Shown here: one piece after another, positions 1 to 13,281 of the stretch
How the letters are laid out: every line of letters starts with the position of its first letter
How positions within the stretch are numbered: position 1 is the first letter of the stretch
Assembly: GCA_025403435.1 (NCBI GenBank)
Contig: CM046330.1
Span: 13,228,239-13,292,238, forward strand
From: Artocarpus heterophyllus
Taxonomy: Eukaryota > Streptophyta > Magnoliopsida > Rosales > Moraceae
DNA length: 64,000 nucleotides
Direction of reading: 5' to 3'
Program-made: the position numbers and the translations under genes
The notes under the pieces: generated by a model
Databases searched by the model: none
Told to the model about the DNA's origin: nothing
Seen by the model: the letters and a program-made list of their open reading frames with translations, nothing else

Positions 1-790
1 TGCGCCTTTATAAATTCTATATACGTGTACATTAGAATATTATAATGTGAGTGGAAGTGTTGTATTCCAACAATTTTTTTTTTCAAGCTGCTGAATGTTG
101 ACTTTACCCCCATCAATTACTTCGTGACACCTCATCACGAGATAACATGCTAAAAATAGTCGTTAGTAATTTAAACAATAATGTTTAACCGGTGAGTTGT
201 AGTGTCTGTTACTAGTAAAACAGTAAAACTTAATCTAAAAAATACACTATATATTAATTGGAGTCACAGTTTTATGATTAACACAATTATAATAGATAAA
301 AAAAGATTTTTCAAGAGATTTTTTTTTTTTTACAAGGCGAGTGGTGTTATGGCTACTAATTCGTGTGTCAGTCATCTCAAACTTGTCATCTTCAAAACGG
401 TTGGCATTTAATTGGGGCAAAGTTTGGTCCAAACATGTTACGCCTCGAAGTACGGGTGGTGACGTGATGGATTAATTAGGTTAATTAAAGCAGATTTTTG
501 ATTAAAATTACTAATTAAATGTTTTGGGTATTTGAAAAACGTGACGGTTTAAAAACTCCTTAAAAAAATTATCGTTATTTTGAAATAGTTAATTATGAAA
601 TAAAATATTAAAGACAGATAATCATGAGTTGGGTTCCACCGGACCCACATTAGAGCGCACACATAGTATCGACAATAAAATATTACAATCACATTCCAAT
701 ACGAGAGATAAAAATTTAAATAGTACATGCCTTGATTAAAATAAAGAAATAACCTAAGCATTGTTCTTACTACTCATTTGTTGCCCAGTG
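1..790. other. AT-rich intergenic stretch, no gene seen
   Basis: Low-complexity AT-rich sequence with homopolymer runs. The short open frames have no recognisable domain or codon bias. No repeat termini could be resolved. Confidence 0.5.
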
Positions 791-1590
791 GTCTCCTTGT
801 TGGTCCTAAGCTGCAATCCACCTAGGGGAAATGTTTTAAAACAAATAAAGAAAAGTGAGCGGAAGGCTCAATAGGACTAAATTTTGAAAACATATAATTT
901 GAATATAAAATTTATCATTCGTGAAAAATATTTAGAAAACAAAATAAATAAATAAATTCATCTAAATTATTCTTACCGAAATCAATTTGTCCAAAAATAA
1001 TCTTATTGTCCTTCTTGGGCAAACCATAAGTATCACCACCGTAGTGGCCCAGTTGGGTTTTGGAACCTGCCCCCAAAGTCGCACTCTACACGACCCGATC
1101 TCTTATTATGGCATTATATCCTTATGTGTATTTATTGTTATTTAAATCCTATGTTATTGAGTATTCTCAATTACATTCATTATTCGATTCATTATGATCA
1201 TTTGATTCTTGACGAATAATAAAAATTGCTAAAAGTTTATCTAAATCGTTCCTTGAAATCCGTTTTAAAATAAATCATTTTGTAGGAAATCACTTTGAAG
1301 GAAATCATTTTAAAAGGGATCATTTTGAAAGAAATCATTATGTGGTCAAAAGTCCCTTCTTTGAAGACATTTAAAGCATTATGTTAATTATTGAAAACAT
1401 TTTGAAAGAATCCTTTGAGGCCAAAATCTTTGAAAACCTGGCTACCAAGAAAAGGGTAGAAGTCCTACCTTGACATCCTGTATTATGACTCAACATTGCA
1501 GTCCCGACCTACTATACGTTGCTCCATGGAACCACGAACGACCTTAAATGTAAACTAAGTTCATCAGTATCTAGCTTTAAATATGCTACA

Positions 1591-2193
1591 CTAGGGGTGG
1601 AAATAATCATGTTCGTGCCGTGTTCGTGTCGGCATGTTTACAGCACGACACGTTTAGCCCGAACACGAGCATGACACGATTAATAAACGTGCCAGAAATG
1701 CAAACACGAACACGACACGCTTATGGCATGCGTAACACGGCATGACACGATTATTAAACGTGTTGTGACGGGTTGACATGATAACAATTTGCATATAACA
1801 CATTTATGACCTAATTAACTAAAAATTAAAAAAAAATTTAAAAAATTGAAACAATGTAAATTTTTTTTTTAAAAAAAGCCAATAAAGAAAATTAACAAAA
1901 ACACAATATCTAATTAATATTAACCTACTATAAATATTTCAAATATTTTTATTTTTAAGTTTAAATGTGTTATAAATGGGCGGGTCGTGTCGTGCCGTGC
2001 TAACACGTTTACGGCCCATTTAATTAAACGTGTTAAGGCGTGTTTAGCGTGTTAGCACGAATCCAGCCCGTTTATCTTCATGTTATTCGTGCCAACCCAT
2101 TTATGGCACAATTAATAAACGTGCGGTCCAAACTTATTTATCTCGTGTCGTTTTTGTATCGTGTCATTGTGCCATGTCTGAATTGCCGGCCCT
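1591..2193. mobile_element. hAT-type MITE with 8-bp target duplication
   Basis: A non-coding element of about 603 bp flanked by the direct repeat ATGCTACA (1,583-1,590 and 2,194-2,201; the match extends to nine bases with a leading T). The ends are imperfect inverted repeats: CTAGGGGTGGAAAT on the left, and AGGGCCGGCAATT when the right end is read on the other strand. Both subterminal regions are packed with ACACG/CGTGT words in mirrored orientation, as expected for transposase-binding arrays of hAT elements. It has no coding capacity, so it is non-autonomous. Confidence 0.75.
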
Positions 2194-2930
2194 ATGCTAC
2201 ATTATTAAGCTATCTCATGGTGTCTCGCGTGCCATTTATGTTCGTAAAATCATATTATAAAGTTTAAATTGTCAATCTGGGTTTAAAACAATGAAAACGG
2301 GTGTAAAATAGCCATTTTTTCTATGGTCGATTGGCCTGCCAAATTCCCTGGTCCAGCCTACTAAACTACACAGTTCGGCTTACCGGCCAGGTAGGACTGG
2401 CCTTTCAAACTTTCCTAGGTTCAGTCTGTCGAAAGGATGAGTCCAGCCTGTCGAATTGGAAAAATCTAGAAAGTTCTAGATTCGAGCTTCAACCTTCTAA
2501 GCTCAAATCTTCATTTCCAACCTGTTTTCTCAATTCTCAGGCATAGAAAATATTCATATATGATAGAAAAATATACTAAAATACTTTTAAACACATTTAA
2601 ACAAGATTTGTAGAGATTTTTAAAGAAATCATAAAATGAGAAAAATAGAGAAAAATGAAAAAACTTGATTTAAATCCATTTTTCATCAAACCAAACCTAG
2701 ATTCTAAATGTTATGAGTTCTACTAACTTAAGTTTAAGGTTTTCTCAGCTCATAAACTTGATTCACAACGTTTCAAGGAAATTTAGAAAGGTTTGAGCAA
2801 AATTTGAAAATTTAAAAATAAAAGAATTTACCTCAAATCGGAGTTTTAAAACGAGTTTGTGAAAATTTAATCACGTTCCTTGACCTCCAATCCAGCTAAG
2901 AATCAAAGCTTGGATTCAAAATTTTGAATC

Positions 2931-3026
2931 AAAGAGAGAGGGAGAGAGGGAAAGAAACATAGAAAGAGAGAGAGAGGAAGAGAGAGAGTATGCTGAGAGA
3001 GAGTAAGAGAGAGGGAGAGAGAGAGA
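2931..3026. repeat. GA-rich purine tract
   Basis: Interrupted (GA)n microsatellite-like tract inside the degenerate LTR. A similar GA-rich block occurs at 37,400-37,480 in the related LTR, so it is probably an old part of the LTR family rather than a new microsatellite. Confidence 0.7.
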
Positions 3027-3266
3027 TTTAAATAGAGAAAAATGTGGTTGTACAGAGTGACAATCATGTTCTAACACATAGTTTTTCAAAAAGGGCATAT
3101 TAGATATTTAACAAATAAAAATAATAAGAAGTGATTAAAAATAATTAAAAGTAAGACTAATTGGGGAATATTACGAAATAGTTAAATTAAGTTCAAACTT
3201 ACATTATGGTACATTAATTCACTATTTTTACACTAATTACACTGAATTAAAAATTGAGGTGTTATA

Positions 3267-5540
3267 AAATACTTGTATATCATGAATTTGTTTTTAGAAG
3301 AAAAACAAGTAAAGGTCTTATTGGTTTCACACCAAACTGCTATAAGCTATTACATAATGAGCCATAATTATATATCATAACTGTTGCCCACTTTTAGGTA
3401 TGGGAAATAAAATTGTCCTAAGATTTAGTATACCTTGAAGATACCATGCCAAATCCGTACTGCTTTTAATAAATAGAGATTATGGCTGATTTTTGTCTTA
3501 TTTTTCCTGAGATATCATTGGGATTCTGCATCTTTCACTCTTTCCCATGCTGTCACATATGGTGGTTGGGAACAAAACATTATTTGTAATGAAGAAATTA
3601 TATTATTTGGCATTGATTATCTTGCAATATATTTTTAGCAAAGCGTGTTTTATATGTGTATATTCATTTACCAGAGTTTTGTTAAGTGTCCCGCCCAAGG
3701 AGTTTAGTTATTAGCCACAAAAATTTGATCAAAATTAGTACCTATTAATGCAGTATAATAGTCCTAGATAGGATTTCATGTGTTGAAAATGATAGAAATA
3801 TGAAGGTTTTTTTTTTTTCTAAATTAAATATATGAATAATATAAATGTTGGGTATTTAACTAACAACTTTTTCACTCAATAGTAAGTAACACTCATCATT
3901 CTCCAAAAATTCTTTTCATTTTTTTTTTCAAAACAATCATTTATATCCATTTTAAAAACACAACAAAACTAGCCCTTTTTTTTTTTGAACTCTTGACTGA
4001 TATTGTATAAGAGGAGAGTTTTTTTCCCGTTCTATTCTGTAAGTCTCTAATATTAAATATAAAACATGAGACGAGACAAAAAAGATTAGAAGAGTATTGT
4101 ATAGAGAAAAAAAAAAGTTGAGTTTTCTCTTTCATCTGGGAATAGGGCTTTAGAAATTTGAGAGCTATAGTTCAGTAGGGGACATTCAAAATAAAGCAAA
4201 CTGGTATATACATAGACCTATACACAATATTTGAAGTAAAAAAAGGGCGATGGGGGCTTCGTCCTCCACTGGCTCCGTGCCAGCCACTCACAAAATTCAC
4301 TTGACTAAAAGAGAAGTTTCCTAGTTCCTACCACCGCCACTTTTAACCCCGATGGCAAGTTTGTCATATAATGCATTCATAGAGAAAACACGATAATAAT
4401 GATGGGATATTGTTGTGTTAGAAAAAGTATGAAAACATAATTAATTAATAGATAAATTTTAAATTGCTTACCCTCTCATTGGTTCAAATTATGAATCACG
4501 GTCCAAACTATTTCGGTATAAAGTTTCTTTTCATCGTTTTTATGTATAAATTTTTGAATCAAACGGATCATAGTATCATATGATAAACTTTTTTTTTTTT
4601 TGAAAAAAATCATATGATAAGCTTTAAAAATCTATTTGTTAAGAAAAATACCAAAGATATAGACTCTAATCCTAACTTGTGTATTAACTTATGAGTTATA
4701 ATGTTTTTATTAGTAGGTGTTTAAAAATTATCACATCAATAAGTTGCAACTAGTAATGAATTAGTGACTGTTGTTGAGATCTTTACTCTACAAACGGTTT
4801 AAACTGTGGAGTTCGAATCGGTGTGTGAAACAGAAAGTTTATCTTAGGCCTTTATTTAGCTCTAAAAAACAAATTACGTAATGAGGGTTAATTAAAATAA
4901 AGAAGTATTATGCTGGTGTATTTCAAAAGAGAACAAATGAGGTTGTTCAAAAGGGAGGGGGGCATATGAAATGTTTACTCCAATTGTGTTGAGAATTAAA
5001 AAAAAAATATTTGAAAGAAAATGATGTTTAAACATGACATATTATAAGAAAAAATATTTCACTAAGGTAATTAGAATTACAAAAATAATCATAAATATCA
5101 GATTCAATAAAGTATTTAAGGAGATATATATAAAGATATTATTTTATATAGGGATAAATTAAAAAAGAAAATATTTTGAGAGTATATTTCAAAACGGAAA
5201 AAAATGAGACTGTAGGCAAGAAAAAAAAAAAGAAAAATGAGGAAAAGAAAAGGAAACAACAGAAAAAATAAAAGAAAAGGAGGAAAAAATGTAAACAGGT
5301 AAAAACTTAAAAACAAAAGGAAAAAAAGGAAGAAACGGTTAAAAGCCAAAAAAAAAAAAAAAAGTGTGCGAAACTCCCTAGACGAGTCAGGAGTAATGTT
5401 GACATGGCCATCAAGCCTTTTACATACGCAATAAATCTCTAGCAATATTCATTTATTAGTAAAATTATAAATATACTTAGGTTAATCGTGAATCTATGCA
5501 CTCTTTTTTTTTTTTAAGTCTAAAATGATATTCGCAAAAA
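3267..5540. other. Intergenic AT-rich DNA with a purine tract
   Basis: No gene or intact mobile element recognised. The most distinctive part is a nearly continuous A/G tract at about 5,180-5,362 on the plus strand. The long open frame opposite it is a composition artefact of Phe/Leu codons and not a protein. Confidence 0.5.
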
Positions 5541-6668
5541 TATATGGAAACATAATAAAGGCATGGAACGTATATAACAAAAATTCTCATAAAACCTTTA
5601 TAAAACATCTTATATATTATCTTAACACTTAATAAATATAAACAATTTATGCTTACCGATTGAAGCGATTAAGATGAGAGAGCTTATATCGAAGATCACC
5701 ATTCTCTAAATGAAACCACCGTATTCCTCGCTTAATTATTGGCATCGGATACATGTATGTATAGGTGTAGAAGGAATTGAGGGTTTTAATGATCACTCGC
5801 TATCTTTAATTAGCTAATCTTAACGCATAAGAAAATTATGTCTTGGGATGAATCTCTTCTTCTTTTTCTTCTCTTTTTCTCTCTCTACACGCCTGGACAC
5901 TCTCGCAAAATCTTAGCAGTTTAACAGAGACTCTTAATTGTGTTTAGAATGAATAGAAGATGTCTCTATTTATAAAGAATAAGAGACACAGTTAATTTTG
6001 GAAACTTTCTTTATTTAAATTTTAAATATCAAATATTTAATTAAAATAAAAGACATAAGTTTCTTTTCTGGCTGTGGCCATACACAAAGAATCTCTTTGT
6101 GCTTATGGCACCAACCATTAAGCAAAGCAGAAAGGAATATTGCTTGTTACCCAATACGAGTTGTTTCTAAATTTAACTTTCTAAATTTGAATTAAATCAC
6201 ATGTATCCAAGAACAGAAATTCTCAATATGGAAACTTAGTGAACACACTTTGGATTACATAGGAACCCTTTCCTCTACCTATGTACGCCATACACAATGG
6301 GTGCTACTTACTATAGGGTTGTTTGGTATCGTTTTTAAAATAGGTAAAAATATTTTTGTTTCGAAAATGAAAATTTTTTAGAATTGTGCTGAGAGTGTTT
6401 TTAAAATTTTTGCTCTGAAAAACGTACAAAAACATTTTTAAAATTATAAGAACGAAACTAAATGGGGCCTATGCGTCTTCCAAAATTAATAATTATCTAT
6501 AATTAAAATAATAATATTAGTTAATAATTAAAAATTAATTTATTTTGAGTGATATTTAATTTAGAATTCTATAATTCTAAATTAATTAATTAAACCAATA
6601 ATAGTACTTGTTCAAACAATGTTTACAAGGATGGCGGGACTAATGGACTCGTAGTTTCAAGCTCTAAT
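5541..6668 (-). mobile_element. Distal part of a split 2.1-kb LTR (TGTTAGACATG-type family)
   Basis: First piece, on the plus strand, of an LTR that continues at 11,564-12,518. It starts with TATATGGAAAC, comparable to TGTTGGAAAC at the same end of the solo LTR at 22,068-24,100, and both follow with an ACTTACC/TTACTAACC-type block. Joined, the two pieces give about 2,083 bp, close to the 2,033 bp of the intact family member. True LTR polarity is minus, because the polypurine tract lies beyond 12,518. It also contains a small MITE. Confidence 0.55.
6313..6472. mobile_element. Small MITE with inverted ends
   Basis: The left end reads TAGGGTTGTTTGGTATCGTT and the right end, on the opposite strand, ATAGGCCCCATTTAGTTTCG. 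These form a terminal inverted repeat with several mismatches around a 160-bp AT-rich core. No clean target duplication was established. The GTTTGG-type terminus is like PIF/Harbinger or hAT MITEs. Confidence 0.5.
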
Positions 6669-9600
6669 TGTAACGACCTACCTTTTCGAGCCAATACTTA
6701 GCTTGTTTAAGCATAATTTTTCAATCTTAAGCTTACTTACAAATAGGAAAAATACTAAGTAATTAAAAAAAAAAACTAAAATCTGCTGCGACTTTTGTTG
6801 CAACATAAATTGAAACATAAGTATCAAACTGACTTTGTGGTTATCCAAAACTTTTCATAAAACATATTTTATGAAATGCTTTTCGTAAAAGATTTCTTAT
6901 AAAATATTTCTTAAATATTTACTTTCTTAAAGCTTAAAAAACCTCATTTCAAGATAGTGTAAAACTTTTTTCAAAACAACAGAAAACTATTGTAGTGGTA
7001 TCTATTACCCATTCTTTGCATGTCTCATGGGAACACCGCTCATTCACTATTCATACTGGTCTCTTATAGTATTACCTACAATATAAAAGAACTTGTAATA
7101 AGCTATTGTATCACCAAAATTTTTTCTTTAAATGCGGTCAATTGTAGTACAGTAAGGGTGTTCGTATCCTTAGGGAGGTGAGAATTTGAGAGATTGACAA
7201 ATTTATGATTTAAAATGGCAAGGGTTTTACAAATAAAAATTAAAAGAAAATAATATTTTCAACAAATTCAAACAAGATTTTAGAATATGAAATTAAGACA
7301 TTGAAGCTTTGAGAATCTCTTGCTTGTTTCGCAACTTATACGGATTTTAACTCTAAATATTAGTTATCTAAAGTATTTGATTTATTATATCTTTTTTCAC
7401 TAATACCAAGCATATTTAATATTTTTATAAGTCAACCTAAAACGATAATATAACAAGTTATAATGCAGTAAGGATTTTCCCATAAAAGTAGCAAAATAAC
7501 CATTTCTCACTAGTGATTTAGTGTACTAACTATGAAAATCATAATTATTGTCATTGTAATTATAAGTAACATAATTTAAAGATAAAAAAGCTAATAACAA
7601 ATCAAAATTAATATATTTTAATAGAATAAATTTTTATGTTAATTTCGACAGAATCTTGTCTTATGAAATATTTAAAATCGACAATATAATATGTCATACT
7701 ATAGTAAAAGATATTTCATAAAATTAAGCATTATTTTATCATTATTAATATTAATTATGCAACACAATGAAATTACATAAAGAAAACATAACTGAATTTA
7801 TGTAAAAATAGGCAGTATAACAACATTAACAATAATTATTAAAAACATAGAAATTATAATTTATTCCATAAAAATATAAACATTACAACATACATATAAA
7901 GTTAAAAACTATACCAAAGTACTATGCATGTAAGATCATCTCTTTGTCTCACCAGACTCTCTACATTAATTAAGACATTATTTTATTATTTTTGGTGAGG
8001 TCTGAAGAGTGCTCTAATAGCATCTCCTCCTAAAAAAGTATACTATTGAGTTAAAGCTCAGCAGCTAAACAAAGAAGGAAGGAGAAGGGGGGAGGAATAC
8101 ACAAAGGCCTCGGTATTTATAGAGTTAAATTTTACTATTTGATAATTTTTTTTTGTAATTTTTCTTATCATTTATTTTGACTTTTATGTTTCAAGTTGTA
8201 TTTTTTTTATATTTTTTTTCTTTCTTTTCTTTGAGCGAGACTCCCTCCTTTGGTATACAAATTTGGCCTCAAATCAACTACTTTTATGGCGACTGCAGAC
8301 TTCAAAACGACGCAATTTAGGCTTTCAATTGCACTATCGAATGACCATGGAACACGGGAAAAGATGGGACCAGGTGGGCCAAGTGGAGCTAAGATCTGTG
8401 ACTGTTGGATAGATCAAAGCAAGCAGACCCGAAGGCTGAGAAAGCGAGCGCACATGGGACGGACCGTACTGGATCTGACATTGTGTCAGATTCTTCCACG
8501 TGGGTTGGCCTAGCTTGTTTAGCAGCTGCATCAGAGAACGACAAGTGCTGTTGAATCTGATGGCTGTGAAGCCTCTAGCGGCACGATCTAAGGGTGGATA
8601 TGGTGCCATGTGTTCTTTGAATTTAATTTTGAATTTTTTTATTTTTTTAAACATTTGTTGTTCGATTTTGCCCGTTTTGGTGCCGTTTTATTTTTTATTT
8701 TTGTTGATTCTAAATCTAGAGGTAGAAAATTAAAATAAAATTAATTATTTTACAAACATAATATTTACAATAATTTTAAAAATATTTATTTTACCTTAAA
8801 ACACACAAAAAAATAATTACAAACTTCTAAAATTCTAAGCTTATTCAGTTTGACACAGATATGATTTTTAGAATAAAAAATATATTTAGAAATTACTAAA
8901 AATATTATTAAACAGATTTACAAACTTAAAACACATAACAAAGCACATTATGACTCAAAATAAAATTACCACTCATTATTTTTATGGTTTAAATTAATTT
9001 TAAACTAAACTAATATTTTACATACAAAAACGATTCTAAGAATTATTGAAAATATTATTAAACATAAAAATATATTAAAGACTCATAATTAAATATAATT
9101 ACATACTAATACACAAAAATATTAATTAACACAAAAATGCTATTAATTAAGGAGTTTAACGAGAAATAAAAACATAAATAAATAATTTTAACCTTAAAAA
9201 AATATACACTTTTACAGTCTCATTATGAGCCTTCCCTCAGTGAGTTCAAACATATCTCATAAAATATTAAAACATCATTCATAAAACTTTCTTCTTTAAA
9301 CCTTTCTTATAAAATATCTTTCTTGAAATACTTCCATAAAACATCTTTCATAAATGTTTTTCATAAACATTTCCTGTAATAATATTTCTCAAAAGGAATG
9401 CAAGCAATGTTATAGTGCTTGATTCAATTTATGCTCAATTATGAACTTCTTATCATTTTTATCTTGCCTAAGCTATAGACCAAAGTGTAGGTACCAAAAG
9501 CGCATGGCCAATGAACATGAGGCCGTAACATAACTTAACATGAATCTCCCATTAGGTTAAGAGACTAGTACAACACTTTCTTATCTTAATTTGTGTGTTT

Positions 9601-11563
9601 AGATTGCTGATCTTGTAATCTTGTGAATATTTTACATGACACAACTTAACGTCTAAAATATTAAACATAATAGTTGCAGTCACAATGCAAATCATGACTT
9701 AGTCTTTAAAGTGATATGCATAATACATGCAAACATAAATATTATTTTTAAAATTTGTTTTCTTCATGCCACAGGTGAGTTTTAAGTCTTGCCTATTTAT
9801 CACTCTAGCATTCCTATTTTATCTTTTTCCTTTTATCAGTCGGCTTTACATCATGTCCAAATATATACGACTATTAGCTAACTTTTCTTATTATCGATTT
9901 ACTCGATTGATGATGGTACTTAAACATTAAACATTCATTCCTAATCTTTTCATCTTTTTACTGTCGGTTTATTTTTCCATTACTTAACTTGAACATTCCT
10001 TAGTCAAATTTCATGTCTTACTTAACAGTCTATTTGCTTAACATGACACGAAACATTTTTCATCTTAGAGTGTTTAGTTAAATTGAAGCACTCAGGCTCC
10101 GTTTTAATCTTTTTATAAAATGACAATTTTACCCTTACTAGATTTTTTGTAAGTTACGTAATTCGATCATTACGTGAATAAACTTCTTGTTTTAACTTTA
10201 CCATCTTATTGCTAATGGGCTATGAAAAATATCTTACTAAGGGGTGTTTCCTAAATCAAACGTTTTGGGGTCCATTTGAGTCATTTTACAAAAAATGACT
10301 GTTTTGCTCTTAACATGACTTAGAAAACATTTTGAACTTGTTTATATTAAAGCTTACATTTCCTTGCTATTTGTGACATTATAAAAAACAAGACATTGGT
10401 TTTTTTTTTTTGCAAAAAATCTATTTTAGAAAAACTTTATGGTTTTTACCCATAATACGAAAATCTTAACGATTTCGTCCTTAAAGTGGTTTTTTCAAAA
10501 AAATTCCTAAATTCTTTTGGGCTTCGAAATCTATGATTATTCACTTGCTCACAATAGTGCAGAAAACCAGTTTTATAGAGAGAAATCCAATTCTACAAGT
10601 TTTTATAATTTTGACCCAAAACACAAAATTCTTGACATTTTTTCTAGGGACCAAAAATAACCACTTTATACCAAAGCATCTAGCTTTTCACAAGGATTGA
10701 AACTTACAAAAGATCTTTAGTCTAATGTAAACAATTTCAATATGTTTTCACCATATTACCATTTTGAAATTTCGTAATTAATTCTTGTAAAATTCATAAC
10801 TTAAAATCCGTACAGAATTTTCACAAATCGCTTGCAAACTTTAATAGTTTCAACGAGATCTATAACTTTCGTGTTTTAACTTTTTCTAAAATCATTCATT
10901 TCATGGAGTTTTTGGACAGAAAGAATTGATTTTCATACCTTTTGGCTTGATCCAATTAGAATTTTCATAAACTTTCTTCAAAATAGTTGTCATTTTTGAC
11001 GTTTTCAATAAATCTCATGTTTAGTCTGAAAAATAATTCAGCTTTTAAGTTTTTCAAAATCTCAATTCTTTGAAAATAGTCTAAATTTGTGTTTATGACA
11101 AAGTTTATCATAACTTCTCATCTTGAGCATTAAACACTAGTTTCATCCTTCCACCATCATCATCATTCACATAACACACCATACAATCGTGCCATATAGT
11201 CTTGTTTACATGCCGTAAGCTAAAACATTATATCAAACACTTTATGTACATAACCAAATCAAAACTATGGTTTAGAATTTACATAGGGGAATTGATGGGT
11301 TTTTGTTCCTCCTTTTGGTGCTAGAAAAGCCTTTTAAGATCCTTGACAACAACCATGATATAACCCATAAAAATTTCATCCAAAACATGAACAATACCCT
11401 AGACCACAATAGGTATAATTAGGGTTTTTTTTACCTTGAAACTCCTTAAGCTCTTAACAAATTTTTGAGCATAAAATTTAGCTCATAAATTTTGTACATA
11501 AATTACTTAACATAACTCTTAATTATTACATATATAATGTACTAGAAATTCTCAGATGTTACA
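6669..11563 (-). mobile_element. 4.9-kb non-coding insertion with TG...CA ends, probably Gypsy-derived
   Basis: It begins TGTAACGACC and ends GATGTTACA, matching the termini of Tekay-type LTRs elsewhere in the window. The flanks CTCTAAT (6,662-6,668) and CTCAAT (11,564-11,569) look like a decayed target duplication. Removing it restores the split LTR. No protein-coding homology was seen. Repeated runs of CATAAAACAT/TCTTATAAAATAT near 6,850-6,915 and 9,250-9,390 suggest it is itself composite. A minus-strand TATA-like CTATAAATACC lies near 8,113-8,123. It could be a very large solo LTR or several nested ones. Confidence 0.45.
8250..8620. other. Higher-GC island inside the nested repeat
   Basis: About 370 bp with clearly higher GC than its surroundings. 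Overlapping open frames on both strands reflect the composition and have no recognised domain. It contains a short inverted repeat, TCTGACA-TTG-TGTCAGA. It is probably part of a retrotransposon LTR or leader; I cannot assign it. Confidence 0.35.
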
Positions 11564-12518
11564 CTCAATATATTCATTAACTCTTTAAATAATATGTCTC
11601 TTTTATTAGTTCTTACGTTACTCCATTAAAAACTTAAAATTGTACTCTTGAAATTATAGCTATAATTACTCACTCTTTAGAGTTGTTCATTTGATATAGT
11701 CATTGCATATAAATTGATCATCTATAAATAATTCATAATTAGAGATAACTAAAATCTGTAGTCTCTCTAATTACTTCTTTATCCTTGAGTGTCATTTATA
11801 CAAATAATAAATTCATGTACTTAATCATGAATTGAGCGCTTATATTATTCAAGACCTAGATCAATATTCAAGAAAATCATTTATCTGCTTCTCGATAGAG
11901 AAGGAATATATAATCCATCTTGTAGCATTAATATTCTCAGCTACTTACTTCACTACAAAGGATATGATTAGATTATCGAATCCATACTGAGTAAATCAAA
12001 ATATATAATTTCATAAATAAGGCTATGCTAATATAACTGAGGACTAAAATCATCTTATATATGACTGTCAATCAATATGATTAAAACTTGTTACTTTCAA
12101 CGGAAATTATAGCCGTTCATATCATATTGTTCTGGTCCTATATAATTTAATTATATACAATGCAATTACTTAATGATTCATTACATGAACATTTGGATAA
12201 GACCGCTCAATTCTTAATGGAAATGACTTACATTAGTAATGCTTAATTAAATATTCCATAGTTTAATTAAATAATTAATTATAACAATTTATTATGTAGT
12301 ACTGACTATTTTAATTATCATTTTTAAATATTATCCTTTATATATACCATTTATATACAATATTTAAGACCACATAGATAATTATAAAATTTTAATGATA
12401 TTCATAAAATATTTAAAAGATACATGCACCCAAATATAATGAAAATTTGAATTTATTTATTTATAAATTTGTTATTTTTTAAAAAACATCATATGCTTTG
12501 AGAGCATCTATCATAACA
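11564..12518 (-). mobile_element. Proximal part of the split 2.1-kb LTR
   Basis: Continuation of the LTR at 5,541-6,668. Its right end, read on the minus strand, starts TGTTATGATAGATGCTCTC, clearly related to TGTTAGACATGTATGCTCTA at the same end of the 22,068-24,100 element. Internal blocks such as ACTCCATTAAAAACTT (ACTCCACTAAAAGCTTGG in the other copy) also match in order. The minus-strand LTR start lies directly next to a polypurine tract, identifying this as a 3' LTR. Confidence 0.6.
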
Positions 12519-12660
12519 TCTTCCCCCTCAATTTAAACATATTAACATGAGGAGGATGTAGATTCTTGTTCTTCGAATATAGGTTCATGAGAAATTTGTC
12601 CCATCTTGCTGTCATCTCTACGCTTGCCTCAAACCGGCGCCCACCATGCACATTAGATAG
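12519..12660 (-). mobile_element. Polypurine tract and internal remnant next to the 3' LTR
   Basis: On the minus strand AATTGAGGGGGAAGA (12,519-12,533) directly precedes the LTR start, the arrangement expected for the plus-strand primer of an LTR retrotransposon. The next ~120 bases presumably represent the 3' tail of the internal region, but no coding match was recognised. The rest of the element is missing. Confidence 0.5.
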
Positions 12661-12797
12661 ATACAAATTTTATTTTATTTCATTTTATTTTTTCTCCTCC
12701 TCAAACCACCCCACTTTTCATGAAACCACCCACTAAACAGCTTTATGTATAACTCTCCTCGAAGAAGCAAACTAGATTTTTTTTCTTTTTTACTTAA

Positions 12798-12969
12798 GGG
12801 GTGTTTGGCAAGTTGGCTAGAGCTAAAGTTTTTGGTTTCAAAACTGTAGTATGTGAGAATTTGCACTGAAGCAATTTTTTTTTTTTTGCTTTTTATTATA
12901 GTTACTGAGAGTTTTGTACTTTAGTTAGTTAAAACAAATTAGTTCTAACAAATATTTCAAACACATGCT
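12798..12969. mobile_element. Tourist-like (PIF/Harbinger) MITE
   Basis: 172 bp flanked by TAA on both sides (12,795-12,797 and 12,970-12,972). The ends GGGGTGTTTGGCA and, on the other strand, GCATGTGTTTGAAAT form imperfect terminal inverted repeats. It is non-coding. The three-base TAA/TTA target and GGGTGTTTGG terminus are typical of Tourist-like MITEs. Confidence 0.6.
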
Positions 12970-13281
12970 TAAAAAAATGAAACGTTTAGGGACTAAATAT
13001 AGTCCATTTAGGACATTCTTGCTCACATTTCCAGATTAGTTTTCAAAGTTTAGCTGAAAATAACAAAGTGACCAATGGTGAGGGAGGAAAATAAGATATA
13101 TCCATCCGCACGGCACTAATACAAAAGGATTATTAAGGATTGAATTACGTATACATAATTTTGAACTCACAAGCTTCCTTTTTTAATATTATTTATATCT
13201 TTTTCCATCAAGGTATATAATTTTTTGTCATCTCAAATATACGTGTGTGTGTGTGTATATAGAATTTTTTGGGAAGACAAT

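Larger units (their letters stand above)
790..3266 (-). mobile_element. Degenerate large Gypsy (Tekay-like) LTR, probably solo, reverse orientation
   Basis: The order of landmarks matches the better preserved reverse-oriented LTRs at 35.4-37.8 and 38.1-40.1 kb. These are a GCTCAATAGGA-like block near 867 (GCTCAGTAGGGA in the other copy), a cluster of CGGCC/CTGTCG motifs at 2,331-2,460, a GA-rich tract at 2,931-3,026, and a terminal GGTGTTATA ending at 3,266 (GGTGTTACA in the others). The left edge is not resolved and no target duplication was found. It is interrupted by a MITE at 1,591-2,193. Assignment is by landmark order rather than alignment. Confidence 0.45.

Noticed and set aside
2040..2267. 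75-codon plus-strand open frame
   Set aside because: It sits in the right arm of the hAT-type MITE and crosses its boundary.
4765..4830. tRNA-like GAGTTCGAATCGG word
   Set aside because: Only a B-box-like word; no matching A box, no cloverleaf, and no tail or target duplication.
5116..5445. 109-codon minus-strand open frame rich in Phe and Leu
   Set aside because: It is the reverse of a long A/G tract; the composition alone explains the lack of stops and the apparent hydrophobicity.
8250..8733. Overlapping 77-106 codon frames on both strands
   Set aside because: A GC-richer patch inside nested repeats; no recognised domain and both strands equally open.
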